Assembly: GCA_002839245.1 (NCBI GenBank)
Contig: PGXR01000013.1
Span: 1 to 21,060 of the forward strand
Length of the DNA stretch: 21,060 nucleotides
Source: Spirochaetae bacterium HGW-Spirochaetae-7
GTDB lineage: Bacteria > Spirochaetota > Spirochaetia > Treponematales > UBA12059
Direction of reading: 5' to 3'
A program made the position numbers and the translations under genes. Of this stretch, positions 8,565-15,106 are shown one piece after another (position 1 is the stretch's first letter; each line of letters begins with the position of its first letter). The notes beneath the pieces are model-generated. The model saw only the letters and a program-made list of their open reading frames with translations, was not told the DNA's origin and ran no database searches.

Positions 8565-10553
8565 ATGGGTAATACTATTCGGATTCGGTTTGCTACTTTC
8601 GTCATCCTTGCCATACATTTTATCGTTGGTTGCTCAATGCCCGTGTCACAACTGTTGGAGAATGTTATAGAGCGTGTGGACGCCTATAATATATCGCAAC
8701 CGACGGTCGCCACGCCGCTGTTCTCGCTTGCGACGGACACCTATTCATCGGACCAGTCGGTGACCATAACCTGCGCGACAGCCGGGGCGGTGATCTACTA
8801 TACGGTTGACAGCTCCGTGCCGTCGCCCGCGAGCTCCGCCTACGCAAGTCCAGTGGCTGTCTCCGGAGACGGCACCGTCATGACCATCAGGGCCATGGCG
8901 ACCCATGCCGGGATGACCGATTCCGCGCATGCGCAAGTCACGGTCTCGATCATATACAGCCAGGCTGCGGCGCCTACGTTCACGCCAGGCGCCGGGACCT
9001 ACAACCTCGGGCAGACCGTGACCCTTAACTGCGCCACCGCAGGAGCCACTATCCGCTATATGTTGGGCGGTTCGACGCCCGACGGGTCTTCCCCCGCGTA
9101 CTCGACCCCCTTTGACTTGCCCGTGGGAACGACCACGGTCACCGCCAAAGCATTCAAGAGCGGCATGGCCCCTTCCGCGTCCAGCCAGGCTCAGTACATT
9201 ATCACTTCGAACAACGCGAGCTTGTCCGGCTTGGCTCCATCCACCGGGACACTCGCGCCTCCATTCAACGCCTCCGTTACGGCGTACAGTTTTACCGTTC
9301 CGAACAGCGTGACTTCGCTCACCGTGACACCCACCGCGGGCGAATCCCATGCGACCATCCTCGTGAACAGCGTGCAGGTGACCTCCGGCGCGGCGTCGGG
9401 CGCCATCGCGTTGGCCGTCGGGGGCAACACCATCACTGTCCTCGTCCGCGCCCAGGACGGGATCACGACGCGCACCTATACCGTAACAGTCACACGTAGT
9501 TCCCCGGTCTGGGCGGTTGTCGGGAGCGGCAATCTGTCGGGTGGCGCGGCGAGCTACGTCTCGATGGATGTCTTCAGGGGCACTCCCTACGTGGCTTACA
9601 AGGACTCCACAGGAGACCTCACGGTGAAGAAATGGAACGGCAGCGCATGGGCGCTCGTAGGAGCCGCCAGCTTCTCCGCGACCACGGTGGACTACGTCAC
9701 GCTCAAGGTCTATGACGACGGATCAGGCACCCCACAGCCATACGTGGCGTTCCGAAACCGCGTGAACTGGAAGGAATACGTCATGAAGTTCTCAGGCACC
9801 GCCTGGGACTTGGTTCCGACGGGAAGTACCGGTATATCGCCCGGCCAGGCTAACTATCCGACGCTGGACATGAGCGGCGCAGTGCCTTACGTAGCCTACG
9901 CCGACTACAACAACGGCCGCATCGGCACCATGAAGAAGTATTCGGGAGGCGCCTGGGTCGACGTCGGCACTCCCGCGACCTTCTCGGCGGGCTTGGTGCA
10001 GTTTATCTCGATGGCCGTCGGCGCCAATCCATGCGCGGCATTCCTTGACAGCACGAACAGCAACAAGCTGACTGTCATGGAATGCAACAGCGGAATAATG
10101 TGGCGACAATATGGCGGAAGCCCGAGCACGGGAATCTCGGCCGGACAGGCCAGCTACATTGTGATGAAGTTCATGAACTCGACACCGTACGTTGCGTATC
10201 AGGACGCAAGCAAAGCGCAGGTACTGCGGTACAACGGAAGCGGCTGGGAGGCTGTTCCAGTGGGGAGTACGGGGCTTTCCGCCGGAACCGCGACGCAGAT
10301 CTCCTTCTTCATCTACAGAAACGGCACGCCCTTCATCTCCTACTGCGACGGGAACTCGTCCAACAAGGCGACAGTGATGAAATACACGGGCAGCGCCTGG
10401 GTCACGGTCGGGACGGCAGGCTTCTCCAGCGGGACAGTGTCCAGCACATCCCTGTACGTCTACGACGACGGGACCGCGAACGGCATCCCCTATCTGGCGT
10501 ACTACGACTCCGTGGATGGCGGCGCGACTGTCATGAAGTTCCAGACCTATTGA
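8565..10553 (+). CDS. Surface lipoprotein with two chitobiase C-terminal-like domains, a cadherin-like domain and a seven-bladed propeller
   Basis: A 662-residue protein with a type II signal and Cys23 in FIVGC, a relaxed spirochaete-type lipobox. Residues about 45-128 and 134-213 are two copies of a beta-sandwich seen at chitobiase/hexosaminidase C-termini (TPLFSLATDTYSSDQSVTITCATAGAVIYY; APTFTPGAGTYNLGQTVTLNCATAGATIRY). Residues about 215-312 match the cadherin-like beta-sandwich family (LSGLAPSTGTLAPPF ... ITVLVRAQDG). From about 313 there are seven repeats of the form SAG-x-YVSM-x-PYVAY-D-VMK-W-VG. The first WAVVGSG strand stands apart from its blade, as in propellers closed by the N-terminal strand. 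AGGAAGG precedes the ATG by 7 bases. Probable role is binding of glycans or proteins at the surface; no catalytic motif is seen. Confidence 0.84.
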   Translation: MGNTIRIRFATFVILAIHFIVGCSMPVSQLLENVIERVDAYNISQPTVATPLFSLATDTYSSDQSVTITCATAGAVIYYTVDSSVPSPASSAYASPVAVSGDGTVMTIRAMATHAGMTDSAHAQVTVSIIYSQAAAPTFTPGAGTYNLGQTVTLNCATAGATIRYMLGGSTPDGSSPAYSTPFDLPVGTTTVTAKAFKSGMAPSASSQAQYIITSNNASLSGLAPSTGTLAPPFNASVTAYSFTVPNSVTSLTVTPTAGESHATILVNSVQVTSGAASGAIALAVGGNTITVLVRAQDGITTRTYTVTVTRSSPVWAVVGSGNLSGGAASYVSMDVFRGTPYVAYKDSTGDLTVKKWNGSAWALVGAASFSATTVDYVTLKVYDDGSGTPQPYVAFRNRVNWKEYVMKFSGTAWDLVPTGSTGISPGQANYPTLDMSGAVPYVAYADYNNGRIGTMKKYSGGAWVDVGTPATFSAGLVQFISMAVGANPCAAFLDSTNSNKLTVMECNSGIMWRQYGGSPSTGISAGQASYIVMKFMNSTPYVAYQDASKAQVLRYNGSGWEAVPVGSTGLSAGTATQISFFIYRNGTPFISYCDGNSSNKATVMKYTGSAWVTVGTAGFSSGTVSSTSLYVYDDGTANGIPYLAYYDSVDGGATVMKFQTY

Positions 10554-10565
10554 TCCCCTGTCGTT

Positions 10566-10598
10566 CCCGCGACGCCCTACAGTCAGGGGCGTCGCGGG
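10566..10598. terminator. Strong GC-rich hairpin between convergent genes
   Basis: A perfect 12-pair stem (10566-10577 with 10587-10598) around a 9-base loop, 13 bases after the lipoprotein stop and 7 bases from the end of the converging exchanger remnant. No T-run follows on either strand, so it may be a bidirectional RNA 3'-end structure more than a classic intrinsic terminator. Confidence 0.6.
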
Positions 10599-10605
10599 CC
10601 GCCCT

Positions 10606-10971
10606 CTATGACGGCACGCTGAACAGGAAATACAGCAGCAGTCCGTAGATGCAGGTCATGGCTACGGCTCCCAGGTTGCACAGCGACTTCTCCAGCTCCA
10701 TGTACTGGTGCAGCGCGTAGAAGAGGGGAAAGAGCAGGATCATCAGCATAGTGGTCGGGAAGCCGACGGGCATCGAGTACGCGCCCGCGCCGCCCGCCAG
10801 GCCCAGTGCGCCGATGACGATTAAGGCGAAAGGCAGCAGCAGGAACATCACCTGGGTCATCCCGCCGAACACGTTGGAGAGCGCGATGCCCAGCTCGCCC
10901 CGCTTGTGCGCCTTGATGACGATGATGTACTCGCTGATGCCGGCGAAGAAGGCCAGGGCCGCGGCGGTGTA
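10606..10971 (-). pseudogene. 3' remnant of a CaCA/CAX-like cation exchanger
   Basis: About 121 residues of a multi-pass membrane protein survive, open from just below a TAA at 10972-10974. The start of the fragment, FFAGISEYIIVIKAHKRGELGIALSNVFGGMTQ in pieces, resembles the second alpha-repeat of calcium/cation antiporters (G-x-x-E, then GS-x-x-Q). It is followed by three further hydrophobic segments. A complete exchanger has about 300-400 residues and a first alpha-repeat; both are missing. The 5' side is replaced by an IS3-family transposase fragment, and the join falls within the 15 bases 10955-10969, which read sensibly in both frames. An internal ATG at 10872 could start an 88-residue protein but has no support as a real gene. 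The family call is moderate. Confidence 0.6.
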
Positions 10972-11218
10972 TTACCTCGGCCTTGAATAAGCCATTGATC
11001 GTCTCGCCCATCGCATTACCGAATCCGTCGCCGACGCTGCCGACCGAGGCGCTTATCCCCGCTTCCATCAAGCGCTCGCTATACCGAATCGCCAGGTACT
11101 AGATGCCGCGGTCAGAATGGTGGATCGGGTTTCCCTTGACATTGCGGGACCACAGGGCCTGTTCCAGAGCATCCAGCGACAGCTCCGCGGTCATTGATCG
11201 CGCGGCCTTCCAGCCGAC
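10957..11218 (-). pseudogene. Internal fragment of an IS3-family transposase (OrfB) with a nonsense codon
   Basis: On the minus strand one frame reads VGWKAARSM, SLDALEQALWSRN, HHSDRGI, stop, YLAIRYSERLMEAGI, SVGSVGDGFGNAMGETINGLFKAEVIHRRGP. This is the second half of an IS3-group DDE transposase core, from the strand before the second catalytic Asp (HHSDRG) to just past the catalytic Glu (GETINGL). The single stop at 11099-11101 stands where the family has Gln (HHSDRGxQY), so CAG has become TAG. The usual YDNA is FGNA here. The first catalytic Asp, the OrfA part, the C-terminus and both terminal inverted repeats are absent, so the element cannot move by itself. Confidence 0.88.
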
Positions 11219-11340
11219 TGGGCCTTTCATATCTAACCTATCAGCGATTGGAGAATCCAGCCAAGGGTATTCCCACTGTAAAAAACCTTGAGCGTGTGGG
11301 CCGCGCCCTTGGTAAACATCCGAAAGTACGGATCGCTTAA
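11211..11340 (+). pseudogene. Relic of a hicB antitoxin 3' end (HTH domain)
   Basis: The plus strand encodes LSYLTYQRLENPAKGIPTV and continues to a stop at 11338-11340. It matches the last 130 bases of the intact hicB at 12808-12937 with about 15 mismatches by hand count. The frame is still open over its last 39 codons, but there is no start codon, no N-terminal HicB domain and no toxin gene before it. Its left end overlaps the IS3 fragment by a few bases (about 11211-11218), where the two sequences share their junction. It lies in the same orientation as the intact copy, so it is either a duplicated end or the remains of an older hicAB locus. Confidence 0.85.
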
Positions 11341-11612
11341 ATTTCCCCCACCACCCCCTCCAACCCAAGCGCCAGCGCTATCTTCAGTGAAATCTTGCGC
11401 ATGGTTTTGTTGTCGAGTGTACCGGTGAACCGTGTCAATCTGTTCTTTAGAACCGTGTGAAGGTAGTCTGCCTGTACGAAAGAAAGCAGGAGCAGGTTCC
11501 CCACCTGATCGATGAACACCTCCGTCGGGTAGCCCTTGCCCTTGGTGGTGATCTCGACATTGCCGCCACCCCGGCACAGCTTCTTGCCATCCACCGCGAA
11601 GTATGCTTTCAT
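11337..11612 (-). CDS. Small hypothetical ORF
   Basis: An ORF of 91 residues from an ATG at 11612 (a TTG two codons earlier is also possible). The composition is protein-like, basic and hydrophobic (MKAYFAVDGKKL, NVEITTKGKGYPTEVF, KTMRKISLKIALALGL), with no recognised motif. The stop overlaps the hicB relic stop on the other strand. The start lies only 8 bases from the preferred start of the divergent DUF2269 gene, leaving little room for two promoters. No good ribosome binding site is seen. It may be a real small gene brought in with the DUF2269 gene, a truncated remnant, or chance. Confidence 0.35.
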   Translation of the reverse strand: MKAYFAVDGKKLCRGGGNVEITTKGKGYPTEVFIDQVGNLLLLSFVQADYLHTVLKNRLTRFTGTLDNKTMRKISLKIALALGLEGVVGEI

Positions 11613-11620
11613 GGCCAACC

Positions 11621-12220
11621 ATGAAAACTAAATTTTTCCTGATTGGCTTCCTGGCCGTCATGGCGGGGATGATCATATTCGCCATCTTTTTCCGGGCGGA
11701 ATTCATCGCGCTCCTGAACCAGCCCGCCTTGTACATCCACGCCCGTTTTGTACACATCGTGGCGGTTACCCTCTTTTTCTCCAACGCGGTCCTGGGCATG
11801 CTCTGGGAAAAGCGGAGCCTTGCTTCGGGCAGTGCGGAGGTGATCCTCCATACCTACCGTACCGTGGCCTGGGTGGATGCCCTGGTATCGTCACCCCTTG
11901 TCATCCTTTCGGTCGTCTCTGGCCTCGCGCTTGGCTTCATGATGGGCGACCTGTGGCAGATAGGCTGGCTGTCGGCTGGGTTCGTCCTCTTTCTTCTCTC
12001 CGGCGCGTTCTATGTACTGAGCGACATCCCGACCCAATACAGGGTCAAGAAGCTGATGGCCACGCTCGATTCCTCCGCAAAGGAACTGCCTGTGGAACTG
12101 GTGCGGCTCCTGAGGCTGCGCTGGTGGATAAGCCTGGGGGGAGTTCTTCCGCTTGTATTCGTCTTTGTGTTGATGGTGTACCAGCCAGACATTCCTGCGC
12201 TGGCCTCGTTGTTCCGGTGA
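11621..12220 (+). CDS. DUF2269-like integral membrane protein
   Basis: A 199-residue protein with four hydrophobic segments: about 5-27, 44-60 (HIVAVTLFFSNAVLGML), 87-135 (two close segments around ILSVVSGLALGFMMGDLWQIGWLSAGFVLFL) and 170-190. The early membrane histidine and the G/A-rich third segment fit the DUF2269 family of predicted inner-membrane proteins, whose function is unknown. I chose the ATG at 11621 (MKTKFFLIGF, a basic N-terminus before the first helix). An in-frame ATG at 11603 would add six residues and overlap the divergent small ORF. Neither start has a clear Shine-Dalgarno, possibly because the upstream DNA was replaced by rearrangement. Confidence 0.72.
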   Translation: MKTKFFLIGFLAVMAGMIIFAIFFRAEFIALLNQPALYIHARFVHIVAVTLFFSNAVLGMLWEKRSLASGSAEVILHTYRTVAWVDALVSSPLVILSVVSGLALGFMMGDLWQIGWLSAGFVLFLLSGAFYVLSDIPTQYRVKKLMATLDSSAKELPVELVRLLRLRWWISLGGVLPLVFVFVLMVYQPDIPALASLFR

Positions 12221-12302
12221 GCGGCGGAGGCCCTGAAGATCGACGATACAGTCCGGGTTTGAGATTCAACGAGAATTACCAGTTTGATTGCTTCATCTAC
12301 GC

Positions 12303-12332
12303 TTGATGATACAAATTATATGTTGTATAATT
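12303..12332 (+). promoter_or_regulatory. hicAB promoter with an overlapping palindromic operator
   Basis: TTGATG (12303-12308), a 17-base spacer and a perfect TATAAT (12326-12331). An inverted repeat AATTATA-TGTTG-TATAATT (12314-12332) covers the -10 box, the expected site for autorepression by the HicB HTH domain. Transcription should start at or next to base 12338, the A of the hicA ATG, leaving no leader. Confidence 0.75.
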
Positions 12333-12337
12333 GATAA

Positions 12338-12520
12338 ATGACCGGCAGACAAATTATTAAAATAATGAAATCAAATGGTTGGGTGCTGGATCGGATATCC
12401 GGGTCTCATCATGTCATGGTCAAGGATGGATGCCGATCCATACCTGTTCCTATACATGGGAACAAAGACCTTGGTATCTGGGCTCAGAAAATCCTTATAG
12501 AAGCCGGAATCAGGAGTTGA
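12338..12520 (+). CDS. hicA: HicA toxin, mRNA interferase
   Basis: A 60-residue protein with the dsRBD-like HicA fold: TGRQIIKIMKSNGWVLDRISGSHH in two parts, catalytic His24 in GSHHVM, then the IPVPIHGNKDL strand. HicA cleaves mRNA independently of the ribosome and is neutralised by HicB. The length is normal and the frame is intact. The ATG lies 6 bases after the end of the -10 box, so the message is probably leaderless. The stop is 3 bases before the hicB GTG, and the hicB ribosome binding site (AGGAG) lies within the last hicA codons. The region is clearly more AT-rich than its neighbours, consistent with horizontal acquisition. Confidence 0.95.
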   Translation: MTGRQIIKIMKSNGWVLDRISGSHHVMVKDGCRSIPVPIHGNKDLGIWAQKILIEAGIRS

Positions 12521-12523
12521 GTT

Positions 12524-12937
12524 GTGAGATATTATTGCGTTATCAAACAAATGGATGGACTCTTTGGTGTTGAATTTCCCGATCTTCCAAACATAATCAC
12601 TGTCGGAGTAACCCATGATGAGGCTCTGGCCATGGCAGCAGAAGCCCTGAATTCAGCGCTGGAAACCGATGTGTCCCGCGGCTTCTCGCTTCCAGAAGCC
12701 GTTACTGGCCCCGGCGAGGGTTTGTATCCAATAGAAGTCTCTCCGCATATAGTAATAGCGTGGGATATCCGGAAAATTCGAGGTGATCGATCCCAATCCG
12801 AGATCGCCAGCCGACTAGGCCTTTCATATCAAGCCTATCAGCGACTGGAGAATCCAGCCAAGGGTAATCCCACCGTAAAAACCCTGGAGCGTGTAGCCCG
12901 CGCTCTTGGTAAACGTCTGGAAGTACGGATCGCATAG
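12524..12937 (+). CDS. hicB: HicB antitoxin with HTH domain
   Basis: A 137-residue antitoxin. Residues 1-60 form the partial RNase H-like HicB fold (YYCVIKQMDGLFGVEFPDLP, then GVTHDEALAMAAEALNSAL) that covers the HicA active site. Residues about 85-137 are a Cro/C1-type helix-turn-helix (SQSEIASRLGLSYQAYQRLE, then TVKTLERVARALGK) for binding the operator. The start is GTG at 12524, with AGGAG 7 bases upstream inside hicA. A second, decayed copy of the last 130 bases lies at 11211-11340. No clear terminator follows. Confidence 0.95.
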   Translation: MRYYCVIKQMDGLFGVEFPDLPNIITVGVTHDEALAMAAEALNSALETDVSRGFSLPEAVTGPGEGLYPIEVSPHIVIAWDIRKIRGDRSQSEIASRLGLSYQAYQRLENPAKGNPTVKTLERVARALGKRLEVRIA

Positions 12938-13061
12938 GAGAGGTTGCGATAGAAGGCGTGGCAACATCAAATCTCTATTGAAGGTGATGGTATGTCGCTA
13001 TTTCTCATCTTGAAGCTTTGACAATATGCGAAAGGCATATCCGGGGGCTGGCGATGCTTGG

Positions 13062-13240
13062 CGGCTATGGAACCGTTGCTGCTTGTTCTGAATGGCCTCG
13101 CATGCAGAGGTCGAGGGGCGACCGGAGCATCGTGGCCTCGCGCGGTTTGCGCGAGGTTCGATGCTCCGAGGCGGGCCCCCTCGACTTTGGCATACATGGT
13201 CATTATGCAACCCAGTGCAACTATCCCGGTTCCATAGCCG
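13062..13240. repeat. Imperfect palindrome of about 180 bases upstream of parE
   Basis: Four nested perfect arms share one centre near 13146: 13062-13075 with 13227-13240 (14 pairs), 13110-13118 with 13177-13185 (9), 13123-13132 with 13159-13168 (10) and 13136-13143 with 13149-13156 (8, loop of 5). The 34 and 41 bases between the outer and next arms also align loosely (TTGC, ATG, CC, ATGC shared). As RNA or extruded DNA it would make one long rod. A separate small hairpin sits at 13024-13040. The surrounding 12938-13283 stretch has no supported gene. It may be a MITE-like or REP-like element, a cruciform regulator of parE, or a terminator-like structure. Confidence 0.85.
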
Positions 13241-13267
13241 TGCAACTTTATCTGTTTGCCCCACTCG

Positions 13268-13276
13268 TGCTATAGT
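13268..13276 (+). promoter_or_regulatory. Extended -10 box directly before parE
   Basis: TGCTATAGT, an extended -10 form (TGn then TATAGT), ends 7 bases before the parE ATG. The intervening bases are a C-run with no Shine-Dalgarno. A start at about 13283-13284 would give a leaderless message. No good -35 element is visible at normal spacing, which an extended -10 can tolerate. Confidence 0.45.
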
Positions 13277-13283
13277 CCCCCCC

Positions 13284-15098
13284 ATGGCACCGAAAGCTTC
13301 AGCTTCCCAATATGATGAATCAAAGATAAAGACGCTATCGTCCCTCGAGCACATACGCCTGCGGACGGGAATGTACATAGGCCGGCTCGGAACCGGCAAC
13401 AACCCGGACGATGGCATCTACGTCCTCCTCAAGGAAGTGGTCGACAACGCGGTCGACGAGTTCATCATGGGCGCCGGCGACAGGATCATCGTGAAGGTCA
13501 CCGAAGGTTCCGTGTCGATTCGCGACCGGGGGCGGGGCATACCGCTGGGCAAGGTGATCGAGTGCGTATCGGTGATCAACACCGGGGCCAAGTACTCGGA
13601 CGACGTGTTCCAGTTCTCCGTGGGCCTGAACGGGGTCGGCACCAAGGCGGTCAATGCCCTGTCGTCGCGGTTCCGCGTCGTCTCGTACCGTGAGGGCAGG
13701 TTCTTCGAGGCGGTCTTCGAGCGGGGCGTTCTCAAGGGCAAGCGGGAGGGCGCGGCGCCCAGGGAACCTAACGGCACGCTGGTCGAATTCACGCCCGACG
13801 ACCAGATGTTCGGCGAATATGCCTACAACATGGAGTTCGTCGAGAAACGGATGCGGCACTACGCCTACCTGAACTCGGGGCTGACCCTCGAGCTCAACGG
13901 GCAGGCATTCGCCAGCGACAACGGCCTCCTGGACCTCCTGAAGGACGAGACGGGCGAGGATGTGCTGTACGACGCCGGCTACTGGCACGGCGACAGGATC
14001 GAGTTCTCGTTCACGCACTCGAACAACTACGGCGAAGAGTACTTCAGCTTCGTCAACGGCCAGTACACCTCCGACGGCGGAACTCACTTGTCGGCCTTCC
14101 GCGAGGGTTTCCTCAAGGCGGTCAACGAGTTCTTCCAGGCTTCCTACAAGGGCGAGGACATACGCGAGGGCCTGGCGGCGGCGGTCGCCGTCAAGCTCAA
14201 GAACCCCCTGTTCGAGAGCCAGACGAAGAACAAGCTGGGAAACGGCGACATCAAGCCGTGGATAATGCAGGAAGTGGTCCGGGGCGTCGACGACTACCTC
14301 AGGCGCAACCCTGCCGCGGCCAAGCGGCTGCAGGAGAAGATAGCCAACAACGAAAAGCTTCGCACCGAGCTGAACGTCGTCAAGAAGGAGGCCCGCGAGG
14401 CCGCCAGGAAGATAGAGCTCAAGATACCCAAGCTCAAGGACTGCAAGCTGCACCTGGGCGACGGGCCGGACGCCGAGCGCTCGACCATCTTCCTGACCGA
14501 GGGACAGTCGGCCACGGGCTCGATGGTCAGTTCGCGCGACGTGATGACGCAGGCTATCTTCAGCCTCCGCGGCAAGCCCGAGAACATGCACGCTCGCAAG
14601 CGCACGGCCATCTACAAGAACGAGGAACTCTACAACCTGATGATGGCGCTCGGCATCGAGAACGATGTCGAAGGCCTCCGCTATGCCCGCATCGTGCTCG
14701 CGACCGACGCCGACTACGACGGCTTCCACATCAGGAACCTGCTGCTGACCTTTTTCCTGACCTTCTTCGAGGAGCTCGTCACCCAGGGTCGCGTCTTCAT
14801 CCTGGAGACGCCCATCTTCCGCGTACGCACGAAGAAGGAAACCAGGTACTGCTACAGCGCCAAGGAGCGCGACGAGGCGGTCAAGAGCATTGGCGCTGCT
14901 CCCGAGGTAACGCGGTTCAAGGGCCTGGGCGAGATAAGCCCCAACGAGTTCGGGCAGTTCATCGGCGAGGACATACGCCTGGTATCGGTCGACATCCAGA
15001 CGCTCAAGGCCGTACCCGATGTCCTGTCGTTCTACATGGGCAAGAACACTCCCGAGCGTCGAGATTACATCATGAAGAACCTCATCAACGATCTGTAG
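13284..15098 (+). CDS. parE: DNA topoisomerase IV subunit B
   Basis: The ATPase/TOPRIM subunit of a type IIA topoisomerase, 604 residues. The GHKL ATPase shows EVVDNAVDEF (Glu51, Asn55), IRDRGRGIP (79-87) and NGVGTKAVNALSS (116-128); the transducer has QTKNKLGN with Lys315. The TOPRIM domain has LTEGQSATGS (Glu406) and ATDADYDGFHIR with Asp475, Asp477 and Asp479 for Mg2+. EGQSATGS, MTQAIFSLRGKPEN and the FRVR-KKET-YCYS stretch are closer to Bacteroidetes/spirochaete ParE than to GyrB, which normally has EGDSAGGSA. The ATG at 13284 fits the family N-terminus; the open frame continues upstream through the palindrome but that part is not protein-like. parC begins 8 bases after the stop. Confidence 0.94.
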   Translation: MAPKASASQYDESKIKTLSSLEHIRLRTGMYIGRLGTGNNPDDGIYVLLKEVVDNAVDEFIMGAGDRIIVKVTEGSVSIRDRGRGIPLGKVIECVSVINTGAKYSDDVFQFSVGLNGVGTKAVNALSSRFRVVSYREGRFFEAVFERGVLKGKREGAAPREPNGTLVEFTPDDQMFGEYAYNMEFVEKRMRHYAYLNSGLTLELNGQAFASDNGLLDLLKDETGEDVLYDAGYWHGDRIEFSFTHSNNYGEEYFSFVNGQYTSDGGTHLSAFREGFLKAVNEFFQASYKGEDIREGLAAAVAVKLKNPLFESQTKNKLGNGDIKPWIMQEVVRGVDDYLRRNPAAAKRLQEKIANNEKLRTELNVVKKEAREAARKIELKIPKLKDCKLHLGDGPDAERSTIFLTEGQSATGSMVSSRDVMTQAIFSLRGKPENMHARKRTAIYKNEELYNLMMALGIENDVEGLRYARIVLATDADYDGFHIRNLLLTFFLTFFEELVTQGRVFILETPIFRVRTKKETRYCYSAKERDEAVKSIGAAPEVTRFKGLGEISPNEFGQFIGEDIRLVSVDIQTLKAVPDVLSFYMGKNTPERRDYIMKNLINDL

Positions 15099-15106
15099 GA
15101 ATACGC

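Noticed and set aside
12702..12935. 77-codon minus-strand ORF with a near-copy in the frame at 11233-11368
   Set aside because: Both are antisense readings of the hicB 3' end and its relic; the similarity reflects the DNA repeat, not a second protein.
13062..13240. The long palindrome as an integron attC site
   Set aside because: No GTTRRRY/RYYYAAC core sites at the arm ends, no cassette array and no integrase nearby.
13092..13283. Upstream extension of the parE frame through the palindrome
   Set aside because: No family similarity, low-quality composition, and the family N-terminus fits the ATG at 13284.
14258..15106. Upstream extension of the parC frame through parE, which would give a 1016-residue protein
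   Set aside because: The added sequence is Arg/Gln/Gly-rich out-of-frame reading of parE; the ParC family starts at MAYVKKLF (15107) next to a ribosome binding site.
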